Shown piece after piece: positions 21,348 to 30,628 of a stretch of 40,631 nucleotides of DNA. The notes beneath the pieces are model-generated. The model saw only the letters and a list, made by a program, of their open reading frames with translations, made no database searches and was not told the DNA's origin. Source of the DNA: DASPFV01 sp035620975 (GTDB lineage Bacteria; Acidobacteriota; Vicinamibacteria; Vicinamibacterales; 2-12-FULL-66-21); NCBI GenBank assembly GCA_035620975.1, contig DASPFV010000063.1:1-40631 (forward strand), written 5' to 3'. The translations under genes and the position numbers were made by a program. The number at the start of each line of letters is the position of its first letter. Position 1 is the first letter of the stretch.

Positions 21348-23738
21348 ATGCTGCAGGATGTCCACTACTCCCTTCGGCTCCTGAGCCGCTCGCCCGGCTT
21401 CACGCTGACCGCAATCCTGACCCTTGCGCTCGGCATCGGCGCCAACATCGCGATGTTCAGCGTCCTGTACGGCGTGCTGCTGCGGCCCTTCCCCTACCGC
21501 GACGCGAGCCGTCTCGTGCTCGTGCGCGCGGAGGCCACGTTCGAGGGCGCCAACCGCCCGGTGCAGGAAACCGTTTCGGCCCCCGAGCGAGCCGCCTGGC
21601 GCCGCGATTTCGATGCGCTCGAATCGGTCGCGTTCTTCGCCACTGGCGTTGAAGCGCTCTCCGGCGGGAACGGACTCGAAGTGCTGGATTCCGCCACGGT
21701 GTCGGCAGAGTTCTTCGACACGGTCGGCGGTCCGCTGGCCGCCGGCCGACCGCTGGGGTCTGCCGACGACGTGGCGCCCGTCGCCATCGTCAGCAGCCGC
21801 CTCGCCGCACGGCTGTTCGGGGGCGCCGAGGGCGCGCCCGGACGCTCGCTCACCCTGGGGCAGCGCGTCTACACCGTCGTCGGTGTGGTAAGTCCGGAGT
21901 TCCAGCTGCCGAGCGACGAGGTCGACGTGTGGATGCCTGCCGGCTTCGCGCAGTCGGTCAACCCCCGGTGCTGCGGCTATCGCGTCATCGGACGTTTGAC
22001 GAGCGACGGGACGCCGGAACGCGCCGCGGCGGCGGTTCGGCCGATGTTCGAGGATTCGGCGGCCACGAGCACGGCTGTGAATCGCGTGCGGACGACGGTC
22101 GTCCCGCTTGGCGACGAGATTGCCGGCACGGTTCGTTCCGCGCTCGTGGTCCTGTTCGCCGCGGTGCTGCTGGTGCTCCTGGCCGCCTGCAGCAACCTCG
22201 TCAACTTGCTGCTCGCGCGTAATGCCTCGCGTCAGCAGGAGTTCGCGGTTCGCCGTGCCCTCGGCGCGCCGTCGCGCAGGCTGGCCAGGCAGCTGTTCGT
22301 CGAGGCCGCGCTGCTCGTGGCCGCCGGAGCCGGGCTGGGCGCTCTGATGGCGCGCGTGGCGCTCGCCGGCCTCTCGCGCGTCGCTGCCGATGTGCTGCCG
22401 CGGGCAGGCGAGATCAGGATCGACACGGCCGCTCTCGGTTTTGCTGCCGCGCTGGCCGGCGTGGCGACCATCCTCACTGGTCTTCTGCCGGCGATTCGTG
22501 CGGCCCGAAGCGGCGCACTGCCGTTCGACATGGCCGGCCGCACCGCGACACGGAGCGGAACACGGCGTCTTCAGCAGACGATGTGCACGGTGCAGGTCGC
22601 GCTGGCGGTCGTGCTCCTCGTCGGCGCGACCCTGCTCGGCCGGAGCCTCTCGCAGCTGCTTCGCGTCGACCTCGGCGTCTCGACCGATCACGTGCTCACG
22701 GCATCGCTGAATCTGGGGTTCGGCGGCCGTCCGCCGGACGCGGAGACGATCGCCCGCATCAACCGCGTGGTCGACGCGGTGACAGTTCTGCCCGGAGTGC
22801 GGGCTGCCGGCGCGGGCACGAGCCTCCCTCCGAACGTGAGCCGCATGCGCCTGACGCTCAGGCGAAGTGGTGATACCGTCGACTACCAGGCGTCGGCCGT
22901 GCCGGTGACGCCCGGCTACTTCCCGTCACTCCAGATGCGGTTGCTGCAGGGCCGCTTCTTCACCAGCACCGACCACGCGCACCATCCACAGGTCATGATC
23001 ATGAGCGAGCGCACAGCCCGCCGCTTCTTCGGCGACGGCACCGTCGTCGGCCGCACCATGCGACTGCCGGTCGTGCGGGACGGCAAGACGGCCTCGGTCG
23101 ACATGACGCTCGTCGGCGTCACATCGGACGTCAAGTACGCGGGCCTTGCGGCGCCGCCCGACGATGTCGTTTACCGCCCGTTCGCGCAGCAGCCCTGGAT
23201 GGCGCCCTTCCTCGTGGTGCGCACCTCCGGCGACCCCGCGGCGTTCGCACCGACGCTCCGCCGCGCCATCGCCGCAGCCGACCCGGCCGCGGTGACCGGC
23301 GCGGTGACCACGCTCGATCAGGCCGTGCTCGACGCCGTCGCACAGCCGAGATTCCGCACCGTGCTGCTCGGATCGCTGGCGCTCCTGGCGATTGCGATCG
23401 CGGCGGTCGGGCTCCATGGCGTCGTCGCCTACGCCGTTTCCCAGCGCGCCCGCGAGTTCGGCATCCGGATGGCCCTCGGCGCGACGTCGCGCGACGTCCT
23501 CGACATCGTGCTCACCGAGGGCCTGATCATGGGCGCCGCCGGCATCGCCGCGGGTACGGCTGCAGCGCTGCTCCTGACGCGCGCGCTCTCGGGACTGCTC
23601 TACGGCATCACTCCGACCGATCCGGTGTCCTTCGGGCTGGCCGCGGCTGGCTTGCTCGCGCTGACGCTTCTCGCCACCTACGTCCCGGCGCGGCGAGCGG
23701 CGAGGATCGACCCAATTCGCGCTCTACGGAGCGAGTAG
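21348..23738 (+). CDS. ADOP-type FtsX/MacB-like permease (short form)
   Basis: The 796-residue protein has the duplicated FtsX/MacB_PCD layout of Acidobacterial duplicated orphan permeases: a first transmembrane helix (SPGFTLTAILTLALGIGANIAMFSVLYGVLL), a periplasmic MacB-PCD domain, three helices (from about residue 265), a second periplasmic domain and three C-terminal helices ending YVPARRAARIDPIRALRSE. Repeat signatures such as EFAVRRALGAPSRRLARQL and EFGIRMALGATSRDVLDI are the FtsX coupling helices. Unlike the next ADOP, it lacks the roughly 80-residue cytosolic N-terminal segment, and it has no PadR gene before it. No ATPase gene is near. The exported substrate is unknown. Confidence 0.93.
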   Translation: MLQDVHYSLRLLSRSPGFTLTAILTLALGIGANIAMFSVLYGVLLRPFPYRDASRLVLVRAEATFEGANRPVQETVSAPERAAWRRDFDALESVAFFATGVEALSGGNGLEVLDSATVSAEFFDTVGGPLAAGRPLGSADDVAPVAIVSSRLAARLFGGAEGAPGRSLTLGQRVYTVVGVVSPEFQLPSDEVDVWMPAGFAQSVNPRCCGYRVIGRLTSDGTPERAAAAVRPMFEDSAATSTAVNRVRTTVVPLGDEIAGTVRSALVVLFAAVLLVLLAACSNLVNLLLARNASRQQEFAVRRALGAPSRRLARQLFVEAALLVAAGAGLGALMARVALAGLSRVAADVLPRAGEIRIDTAALGFAAALAGVATILTGLLPAIRAARSGALPFDMAGRTATRSGTRRLQQTMCTVQVALAVVLLVGATLLGRSLSQLLRVDLGVSTDHVLTASLNLGFGGRPPDAETIARINRVVDAVTVLPGVRAAGAGTSLPPNVSRMRLTLRRSGDTVDYQASAVPVTPGYFPSLQMRLLQGRFFTSTDHAHHPQVMIMSERTARRFFGDGTVVGRTMRLPVVRDGKTASVDMTLVGVTSDVKYAGLAAPPDDVVYRPFAQQPWMAPFLVVRTSGDPAAFAPTLRRAIAAADPAAVTGAVTTLDQAVLDAVAQPRFRTVLLGSLALLAIAIAAVGLHGVVAYAVSQRAREFGIRMALGATSRDVLDIVLTEGLIMGAAGIAAGTAAALLLTRALSGLLYGITPTDPVSFGLAAAGLLALTLLATYVPARRAARIDPIRALRSE

Positions 23739-23828
23739 TGGGTCTCAGGGACCTTCTCACGGTAGCGGCTGGCTCCGCCTTTGCGCCGTCGGCGGTACGG
23801 GTGGGAGGCGTGGCACGCGTCTCGGGGC

Positions 23829-23846
23829 ACGTGACGCGCGACACGT
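23829..23846. promoter_or_regulatory. Near-perfect 18-bp palindrome, candidate PadR operator
   Basis: ACGTGACGCGCGACACGT is symmetric at 16 of 18 positions. Its arms ACGTG and CACGT are separated by 8 nt, the same architecture as the ATGT-N8-ACAT sites known for PadR-family repressors. It lies 10 bp upstream of a candidate -35 box and 53 bp before the padR start. Binding is inference. Confidence 0.45.
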
Positions 23847-23856
23847 CAGTTCCAGG

Positions 23857-23885
23857 TTGACGCACCCCCTTGATCGCAGTAGTCT
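23857..23885 (+). promoter_or_regulatory. Candidate sigma-70 promoter for padR-ADOP
   Basis: TTGACG (23857-23862, five of six) and TAGTCT (23880-23885, three of six) are spaced by 17 nt. Transcription would start near 23892, only about 8 nt before the ATG at 23900, giving an almost leaderless mRNA, in line with the missing Shine-Dalgarno sequence. Confidence 0.45.
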
Positions 23886-23899
23886 CCCCTAAGCGGCAT

Positions 23900-24238
23900 A
23901 TGGGAGACGCACGACCCCCCGGCGGCGTGTTGCCCGGCACGCTCGACATGCTCGTGCTCAAGGCCGTGCGTGCCGAACCCCGCCACGGCTACGCGATCGC
24001 TGAATTCATCCTGCGCGCATCGGAAGACGTACTGCAGGTCGAAGAAGGCGCGTTGTATCCGGCGCTGCACCGGCTCGAACTCCGCGGCCTGCTGCGCGCA
24101 CACTGGGGCACGTCCGACAACAACCGTCGCGCCAAGTTCTACCGCCTCACCGCGCTCGGGCGGCGGGAGCTCGCGCGCGAAACCGAGGAGTGGGAGCGCG
24201 TCGCGACGGCCGTCTCCCGCGTGATGCGCACCACTTGA
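23900..24238 (+). CDS. PadR-family transcriptional regulator
   Basis: The 112-residue protein has the PadR winged-helix signature: LPGTLDMLVLKAV, HGYAIAEFI, the recognition region VEEGALYPALHRLELRGLL, and the wing DNNRRAKFYRLTALGRREL. PadR proteins are small homodimeric repressors that bind palindromes such as ATGT-N8-ACAT, often next to the genes they control. Here the ADOP permease gene starts 6 bp after its stop, so it is the likely target along with padR itself. The ATG at 23900 is preferred over a TTG at 23870, which lies inside the candidate promoter and would add ten residues absent from typical family members. The ligand or signal is unknown. Confidence 0.94.
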   Translation: MGDARPPGGVLPGTLDMLVLKAVRAEPRHGYAIAEFILRASEDVLQVEEGALYPALHRLELRGLLRAHWGTSDNNRRAKFYRLTALGRRELARETEEWERVATAVSRVMRTT

Positions 24239-24244
24239 GGCCCG

Positions 24245-26896
24245 ATGCTCTACAGCCTCATCGCGCTGTGCTACCGCATTACGGCCGTGTGGCGCCGCCG
24301 GCGCGTCCATCGCGATCTGGAGGACGAGCTCGCGTTCCACCTTGCGATGCGCGAGGCCGATATTGCGGCGCGTACCGATGGGGAGCTGGATGCGCGGCGC
24401 GCCGCGATGCGCCGCTTCGGCAACAGGACCCGGGTGAAGGAGGAACTGACGGACATGTGGACCTTTCCGACGATCGAGAGCGTGTGGCAGGACGTGCGGT
24501 ACGCGTTCCGGACGCTTCGTCGCACACCGACATTCGCCCTGGTCGCGATCACGACGCTGGCGCTCGGCATCGGTGGCACGACCGCCATCTTCAGCCTCGG
24601 TGAGGCCGCCAGCGTCGACGCGCTCCCGTACCGCGAGCCCGAACGTCTCGTCCAGCTGTGGGGCACCGTCGAGCGGGAGCGGACGGAGCGTCGCGGCGCG
24701 TCCTATCCCGATTTCGTCGACTGGCGCCGGCAATCGTCGTCTTTCGACGGGATGGCACTCTTCGATGGCGCAACCGCGACACTCGCGCTTCAGCAGGCGG
24801 AACGGATCGATATCGAGATCGTCTCGGCCAACTACTTTCAGATCCTGGGCGTCACGCCGGCGCTCGGGCGTCCATTTCAGCAGCAGGAGGATGCTCGAGG
24901 CGCCGACGGCGTGGCGATCCTGAGCGATGGGTTGTGGCGACGCTCGTTCGGGGCGGATGCCAGCATTGTCGGGTCGAAGGTCGTGCTCGCCACGGGCCCC
25001 GTCACCGTCGTCGGCGTCATGCCGCCGGGGTTCCGCGGCCTGACCGACCAGGCGCAGCTCTGGCTGCCGTTCGAGGCCGTCCAGTCACCGCAAACGCTCG
25101 ACAGACGCGGTACCAGGGGGTTCGTCGCGATTGCGCGGCTCAAATCGGGTGTCACGCAGGAGGGCGCGCAGCGCGAGCTCGACACGATCTCCGCGCGACT
25201 CGAGCAGACGTATCCGGACACGAACGAGAAGCGTGCCGTGGAGGTGAGTCCGCTCGCGGTGGAGGTGTTCGGGCAGCTGCGACCGGCGCTCCGGGTGCTG
25301 CTGGCCGCGGTCGTCGTCGTCCTTCTCATCGCCTGCGCGAATGTGGCGAATCTCCTTCTCGCGCGCGCGGCAACCCGACAGCGCGAGATCGCGGTGCGAT
25401 CGGCGATCGGCGCCAGCCGCTCACGGCTGATGCGGCAGCTGCTGACGGAGAGTCTGGTGCTGACGCTGCTCGGCGCTGGCGCCGGCCTGGCGGTCGCCCA
25501 CGGCACGCTGCGCGTGCTGCTGGCCACGAGCCCCGTCGTGCTCCCGAGCTTCACGCATCCGGCGGTCGATCTCCCGGCTGTCGGCTTTGCGGTGGTGCTG
25601 GCGGCTGCGTGCGGCATCCTGCTGGGACTGGCTCCGGCGGCACACGCGCGCGTCGCACGGCTCTCTGATGCCCTCAAGAGCACCACACGCGGCACCGCCA
25701 CCGGCGCTCGCAGCGCCCGCAGTATCCTGGTCATCGCCGAGGTGTCACTCGCACTCGTGCTGCTGGTTTCCGCGAGCCTCCTGATCCGAAGCGTGAGCAA
25801 CCTCACCGCGATCGATCCGGGCTTCGAGCCGGAGTCGGTGCTCACGCTGCGCGTCAGCCTGCCGGCCGAGCAGGCGACGCCAGCCGGGGAGCTCAGCGGC
25901 CCGATCGGCAACGAGCGCGTGCTCGAGCGTCTTCGGAGTCTGCCCGGCGTCGTCGCCGCGAGCCTGACGACCGACCTGCCGCTCGATGGCAGCTCCAGCG
26001 CGGTCTTCTACGCAGCGGACGGGATGGGCGAGGTGACGGCGCAGAATCGGCCACGCGCCTACGTGCATCGCGTGACGCCGGACTTCTTCGCGACCCTGCG
26101 CATTCCCCTGCTCGCCGGCCGTACGTTTGCGCCGAACGAGATCGTCCCCGACACGCCAGCCGTTATCGTCACCGAACGACTCGTGCGCCGCTTCTGGCCG
26201 CACCAGAACCCGATCGGCAAGCGGATCAAGCTCGGCGACCTGCAGTCGGAGGGCCCGTGGCGGCAGATCATCGGCGTCATTCCGGACGTCAAGTACCGGG
26301 GCCTGCCCGAGAATCCGACGGCCGATCCCGATCTTTTTTTCCCGATGCTCGCCGCCGTTCGCCAGGTGGCGATCGTCGTGCGCACGTCGTTGCCGCCGTC
26401 GAGCATCGCCGGCACGCTGCGTGCGGCCGTGCAGGAGCTGAATCCGGCGATTCCGGTCTACAACGTCACGACGCTCGAGGAGCTGGTCGCCGCGCAGACC
26501 GCGCAGTCGCACTTCACGATGTGGCTGATGGGCACGTTCGCCGCGCTCGCGGTGCTGCTGTCGGCCCTCGGCATCTTCGGCGTGATGTCGTACCTCGTCA
26601 CTCAGCGTACGCGCGAGATCGGGATCCGGCTCGCACTCGGCGCCAGCCACCGCATGGTCGTCCGCGAAGTCGCCGCTGATGGCGCCCGACTCGTCGCGGT
26701 CGGCGTGGTGCTGGGCATCGCCGGCGCCATCGCGGCCCGGCAGGTGCTCGCCGCGCAGCTGTTCGCCGTCGGCGCCATCGATACCGCCCAGGTCTTCGCG
26801 GTGGCTGTGATCGTGACCGTCGCGCTCGTCGCGTGCGTGATCCCTGCCGTGCGTGCGAGCCGCGTCGATCCGATGCTCGCCGTCCGCGCGGAGTGA
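24245..26896 (+). CDS. ADOP-type FtsX/MacB-like permease (full form)
   Basis: The 883-residue protein shows the complete ADOP plan. Residues 1-80 hold the cytosolic N-terminal segment (VHRDLEDELAFHLAMREADI, then RRAAMRRFGNRTRVKEELTDMW). The first helix follows (PTFALVAITTLALGIGGTTAIFSLG), then two MacB-PCD periplasmic domains alternating with FtsX three-helix bundles. Coupling segments EIAVRSAIGASRSRLMRQL and EIGIRLALGASHRMVVREV are visible. It ends VDPMLAVRAE. It is co-transcribed with padR (6-bp gap). No MacB-type ATPase is in the window, consistent with the orphan name. The role is probably export or mechanotransmission at the inner membrane, with substrate unknown. Confidence 0.95.
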   Translation: MLYSLIALCYRITAVWRRRRVHRDLEDELAFHLAMREADIAARTDGELDARRAAMRRFGNRTRVKEELTDMWTFPTIESVWQDVRYAFRTLRRTPTFALVAITTLALGIGGTTAIFSLGEAASVDALPYREPERLVQLWGTVERERTERRGASYPDFVDWRRQSSSFDGMALFDGATATLALQQAERIDIEIVSANYFQILGVTPALGRPFQQQEDARGADGVAILSDGLWRRSFGADASIVGSKVVLATGPVTVVGVMPPGFRGLTDQAQLWLPFEAVQSPQTLDRRGTRGFVAIARLKSGVTQEGAQRELDTISARLEQTYPDTNEKRAVEVSPLAVEVFGQLRPALRVLLAAVVVVLLIACANVANLLLARAATRQREIAVRSAIGASRSRLMRQLLTESLVLTLLGAGAGLAVAHGTLRVLLATSPVVLPSFTHPAVDLPAVGFAVVLAAACGILLGLAPAAHARVARLSDALKSTTRGTATGARSARSILVIAEVSLALVLLVSASLLIRSVSNLTAIDPGFEPESVLTLRVSLPAEQATPAGELSGPIGNERVLERLRSLPGVVAASLTTDLPLDGSSSAVFYAADGMGEVTAQNRPRAYVHRVTPDFFATLRIPLLAGRTFAPNEIVPDTPAVIVTERLVRRFWPHQNPIGKRIKLGDLQSEGPWRQIIGVIPDVKYRGLPENPTADPDLFFPMLAAVRQVAIVVRTSLPPSSIAGTLRAAVQELNPAIPVYNVTTLEELVAAQTAQSHFTMWLMGTFAALAVLLSALGIFGVMSYLVTQRTREIGIRLALGASHRMVVREVAADGARLVAVGVVLGIAGAIAARQVLAAQLFAVGAIDTAQVFAVAVIVTVALVACVIPAVRASRVDPMLAVRAE

Positions 26897-27073
26897 CCGG
26901 CCTGCGCCAGTCAAGGCCGACTGCCGTGCGCGTCGGACTGCACGAATCCTGAACCGCCTGCCTCAGCCCTTGTCTGACTGGCGGGCTCGGCGATACCCCC
27001 ACCGAAGAGCGACGGTACCGACGGCGTCACGTGTTCCTCGCGGACAGGATGCTCTGCACCAGGCGTGGACTGC

Positions 27074-27087
27074 GTTGTTCTATGGCC
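27074..27087. repeat. Single degenerate copy of the array 1/2 core
   Basis: GTTGTTCTATGGCC matches the core of array 2 (GTTGTTCTGTGGCC) at 13 of 14 positions. It overlaps the stop codon of the two-domain hydrolase gene, again between convergent genes, as array 2 is. It could be chance. Confidence 0.3.
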
Positions 27088-29176
27088 GACCTGTGGCCCC
27101 GAGCGGTTCGAGCAGCCTGAGGTGCTTTGCTCTCAGAGCGGCGTAGCAGTCAGGCAGATCGAAACGGGTCAGCACGCCGGGCGGCAGCGCGGACAGCGGC
27201 CAGTCGTAGTCGGGGGATTCGGCAATCGCCGCGTAGGAGGCCGGCGGGTGCTTCAGCGTCACTCGCGTCACCGTTGGCGAGAGCAGCGCCGCGAACGCTG
27301 CCGGCGCGGCGCCCTGTCCTCGCGCGGCAAGATGAACCTGGTCGTAGCCGCATGCCGCGAGCCAGTCCAGGACCCGGAGCACGTCGAAGGTCCGCTGGCC
27401 GAGGGAGGGATAGTCGAGCAATAGCGCGTGTGACGCATAGAGGTAGTCGGTCGTGTATTCGTCGCCGCGGTTCAGGCTGGCGGTCTGCGGGCTCGACTCG
27501 CCGATGCCCCGCACGTCGCATGTGTGAAACGCCGCGTCGGGATCGCTCTCGATGAGCTCTCGTACCAACGGTTCGCTCCGCAGCTCGGCATCGGCTGACT
27601 CATCCGAGATATAGAGGATCGCGTGCCTCGTCTCGCGCGGCGGTCTGGAGAAGAGCGGTTCCCTGGTGAGTCTATAGACCAGCGCGTACACGTGTCGATC
27701 GGACTCCACCATGTACGGCAGCGCGTGGCGGAGGGGATACCTGCGGTCGGGCAGCGGCCGCAGGATGCGGAACTCCGGCGCACCGCTGCGCTCAGGAAGC
27801 CTCAACGTTGCTGCGACCGAGCGGCCGAGCGCTTCCGGGTCCAGGGACCCCCGCTTCGACGCGAGCGCCGTCGACTTCTCACGGGTGAAGTCGTGAACCG
27901 GCTTCGATCCCAGCTCCGCGACCTGCCCGCGCGGCGTGCACCAGAGGGTCTCCTCCTTCTCCAGCGCCAGCGTTGGCTCGGCCGTCGCGTCGGAGATGCC
28001 CGTGCAGCGATTGAACCAGCGGTACATCGCCTCGCGGTTCTCCTGCGAGTAGCCATGGTAGGTCGGCCCGACGAAACACGCGACGTTGTCTTCCGCGCCG
28101 AGGAGCCGATAGAGCCCTTTCAGCCGCTCGTACGCCGAGATCGTCCCGCGCACATCGAAGTAGTCCTTCTCCTTCGCCAGGATGATCACCGGCTTCGGCG
28201 CGAGGGCCGCCAGAAAATCCTCGTGATCGAGGCCCAGGGCGAGCGCACGCGGCGGGATCTGCTCGATGTCGGCGCCCAGCTCGTTCTCCATGTTCCGCCG
28301 CAGCTCGGTGACGAAGCAGCTCGGCGCGGCCATCGTCCAGCGGTCGTCCAGGCCGCACAGCCATGTCGTCATCGTGCCGCCTCCCGAGTTGCCGGTGATC
28401 CCGAGATGGTTCGTGTCGACCTCCTCGCGAGTGATCAGATAATCGAGCGCGCGGATGCCATCCCACGCCCGCCACGTGCAGAAGCGTTCGTCCACCAGGA
28501 CCTGCTGAATGCCCGCGTAATTGTGCTCGGCCGTGCCGACCCCGCGTCTCGGCTTCCAGTTCGCATCCACGTACTGCATGCGCTCACCCTGGCCGATCGG
28601 GTCGAAGATCAGCACGACGTAGCCGAGACGCGCGAGCCCCTGGCAGAACGATTGATAGGTGTCGATCGCCTTGCCGTTCGCCGAATGCCCGCACGAGCCG
28701 ACGACGCCGGGCAGCGGGAAGCGCCGTCCCCTGGGGACGTAGAGGTTCGCCGACACCAGGAACCCGGGGCGGCTCTCGAAGAGGACGTTTTCAATCGTGT
28801 AGGCATCCCGCTCGACGACCTTCGTGACGCGCGGGTTCAGCGGCGTCTTCTCCGGAAACGGCCCGAACGACTCGCGGATCTTCCTGCGGACCGCCTGCAC
28901 GTACGCCTCGGCGTCGGCCTTCGTCTGCAGGAGTGCGAGCCGTTCCACGCGCTGCTGGTGCAGCGCGTTCTCGCGCGCGACGAAGAACTCCTGAACCATG
29001 CGCGGGAATCGGTTCAGCGCTGCCAACGCGGGCGTGCCGGCCGCAGCCGTGGTCTGCCGCGCATAGGCCCGGCCATGCCAGTCGAACGCGGCGCCCACGC
29101 TGCCGATGGAAAGTGCGTACAGCATCTGGCGGCGTGACAAGGGCATGGTTCGGACGGATTGCTGGCGTTTCATCAT
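27080..29176 (-). CDS. Tat-exported protein with two alpha/beta-hydrolase domains
   Basis: The 698-residue protein starts at tandem ATGs (29176/29173) 7 nt after AAGGA and has a twin-arginine signal (LSRRQMLYALSIGSVGAAF). The first half is an alpha/beta hydrolase of the acetyl-xylan esterase / dienelactone hydrolase kind: nucleophile Ser264 in TGNSGGG, an Asp in KEKDYFDVRG, and a His in GPTYHGYSQENREAMYRW. The second half (about 440-698) repeats the fold (RHAILYISDESADAELR, CDVRGIGES, VHLAARGQGAAPAAFAALL), but the nucleophile elbow reads ARGQG with Gln near residue 621 in place of Ser, so this domain is probably inactive. Likely a periplasmic esterase or peptidase. It converges on the ADOP gene with 183 bp between. 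Confidence 0.88.
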   Translation of the reverse strand: MMKRQQSVRTMPLSRRQMLYALSIGSVGAAFDWHGRAYARQTTAAAGTPALAALNRFPRMVQEFFVARENALHQQRVERLALLQTKADAEAYVQAVRRKIRESFGPFPEKTPLNPRVTKVVERDAYTIENVLFESRPGFLVSANLYVPRGRRFPLPGVVGSCGHSANGKAIDTYQSFCQGLARLGYVVLIFDPIGQGERMQYVDANWKPRRGVGTAEHNYAGIQQVLVDERFCTWRAWDGIRALDYLITREEVDTNHLGITGNSGGGTMTTWLCGLDDRWTMAAPSCFVTELRRNMENELGADIEQIPPRALALGLDHEDFLAALAPKPVIILAKEKDYFDVRGTISAYERLKGLYRLLGAEDNVACFVGPTYHGYSQENREAMYRWFNRCTGISDATAEPTLALEKEETLWCTPRGQVAELGSKPVHDFTREKSTALASKRGSLDPEALGRSVAATLRLPERSGAPEFRILRPLPDRRYPLRHALPYMVESDRHVYALVYRLTREPLFSRPPRETRHAILYISDESADAELRSEPLVRELIESDPDAAFHTCDVRGIGESSPQTASLNRGDEYTTDYLYASHALLLDYPSLGQRTFDVLRVLDWLAACGYDQVHLAARGQGAAPAAFAALLSPTVTRVTLKHPPASYAAIAESPDYDWPLSALPPGVLTRFDLPDCYAALRAKHLRLLEPLGATGRP

Positions 29177-29294
29177 CCGTGTTCCTTCGTTCGGGAACGG
29201 AAGTGCTCGGGCTCAGGACTTGTTTTAGCACGACCGACAATCTTGAATGCACGATCTGACCCGGAGGGTGGATAATCCGTCCGAGGAGTCTGCG

Positions 29295-30461
29295 GTGACG
29301 GAACCCGATGAGGATTTTGCGGCGCTGTTCGAGGCGTCGCTCCAGGCGAAGCCGATCGAGAAGGGGCAGACGATCGAGGGCCAGGTCGTCTCGATTGGAC
29401 CTGAAGTGGCGCTCGTCAGCGTTGGCGGCAAGAGCGAAGCCGTCATTGACATCGGGGAGCTGAAAGACGACGAGGGAACGATCGAGGTCGCGGTCGGTGA
29501 CCGCATCCAGGCGACAGTCGTCTCAACCGCCGGCGGGCTGAAGCTGTCGCGACGTCTCGCGCTCGGTGCCGCCTCGGCTCGCCAGCTCGAAGACGCGTTC
29601 CACGCGGGATTGCCCGTCGAAGGCAGGGTCGAACGTGCCGTGAAGGGTGGCTACGAGGTCCGGATCGCACGCCAGCGGGCGTTCTGCCCGAACTCGCAGA
29701 TCGACATCGTCCGCAATACCGATCCCGCACAGCACGAAGGGCGCGTCTACCGGTTCCGCATCATCGAATACAAGGAACGAGGCCGGAACATCGTCGTGTC
29801 CCGGCGCGCGCTCCTCGAGGAGGAGGAGCGCGCCGCAGCAGCCGAGGTGCGAAGCTCGATCGCGGTTGACGCCGTGCTCACCGGGCGCGTCGCCTCGGTA
29901 CGCGACTTCGGCGCGTTCGTCGATCTCGGCGGCGGCGTGCAGGGCCTGCTGCACGTTTCCGAGATGAGCTGGTCGCGCGTCGTGGATCCGTCGCAGGTCG
30001 TGAACCCAGGCGAGCAGGTGACGGTCAAGGTCCTGCGGGTGGAGGATGACGGCCGGAAGATCTCGTTGGGTCTGAAGCAACTCACCGACGATCCCTGGGT
30101 CACGGTCCCGGATCGCTATCACGCCGGAGAGATCCGCCGCGGCCGCGTCACGCGCGTGGCGCCGTTCGGCGCGTTCGTGGAGCTGGAGCCCGGCATCCAG
30201 GGACTCATTCCGTCGAGCGAGACCGGCCTGGCGCACGGAGCCGATCTGAAGAAGACGTTCGCCGCCGGCTCCGGCGTCGAGGTCGTTGTCCTCGAAGTGG
30301 ACGCGGCAGCGCGACGCATACGTCTGAGCAGCCAGGCCGTGGCGCAGGCGGTGGAAGCCGACGAGGCGCGGGCGTACGCGGAGCGACAGGGGGAGCCGTC
30401 AGCGCGGGCGTTCGGCTCGCTGGCCGACAAGCTGCGCGGGGCCCTGAAGCGGGAGAGCTGA
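29295..30461 (+). CDS. S1 RNA-binding domain protein (ribosomal protein S1-like, four domains)
   Basis: From the GTG at 29295 the protein has 388 residues with four S1/OB-fold domains, at roughly residues 25-90, 103-180, 187-263 and 275-350. The third and fourth carry the best motifs (VRDFGAFVDLGGGVQGLLHVSEMSW and VAPFGAFVELEPGIQGLIPSSE). The first two resemble the ribosome-binding domains of bacterial S1. The GTG start has GAGGAG about 7 nt upstream; the in-frame ATG at 29247 has no ribosome binding site and would add 16 residues. Full bacterial S1 has up to six domains, so this is a short form. It acts in translation initiation or as an RNA chaperone. It is divergent from the two-domain hydrolase. 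Confidence 0.9.
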   Translation: MTEPDEDFAALFEASLQAKPIEKGQTIEGQVVSIGPEVALVSVGGKSEAVIDIGELKDDEGTIEVAVGDRIQATVVSTAGGLKLSRRLALGAASARQLEDAFHAGLPVEGRVERAVKGGYEVRIARQRAFCPNSQIDIVRNTDPAQHEGRVYRFRIIEYKERGRNIVVSRRALLEEEERAAAAEVRSSIAVDAVLTGRVASVRDFGAFVDLGGGVQGLLHVSEMSWSRVVDPSQVVNPGEQVTVKVLRVEDDGRKISLGLKQLTDDPWVTVPDRYHAGEIRRGRVTRVAPFGAFVELEPGIQGLIPSSETGLAHGADLKKTFAAGSGVEVVVLEVDAAARRIRLSSQAVAQAVEADEARAYAERQGEPSARAFGSLADKLRGALKRES

Positions 30462-30628
30462 GACTACCAGGCCCTGACAGGCCCTTTGACCTCGCCGGAC
30501 GGCCCGACCCTGCCTTCGTCGCCACGCGCCGCATATCCTCCCGGCGTATCCGGCGACGCCGGGCGCGCCGCGCCGCGGTCCCCGGGGCTGGGCGGTCCAT
30601 TCATCGGCGGGGATCCAACCCCCGAGGC

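Noticed and set aside
23870..23899. TTG start for padR
   Set aside because: It falls inside the candidate promoter spacer and has no ribosome binding site; ATG at 23900 fits the family length.
26912..26927. Short hairpin CAGTC-GACTG after the second ADOP gene
   Set aside because: A 5-bp stem is expected by chance at this composition and lacks a T-run.
29247..29294. Upstream ATG for the S1 protein
   Set aside because: No ribosome binding site; the GTG at 29295 has GAGGAG at good spacing. It is kept as a possible alternative only.
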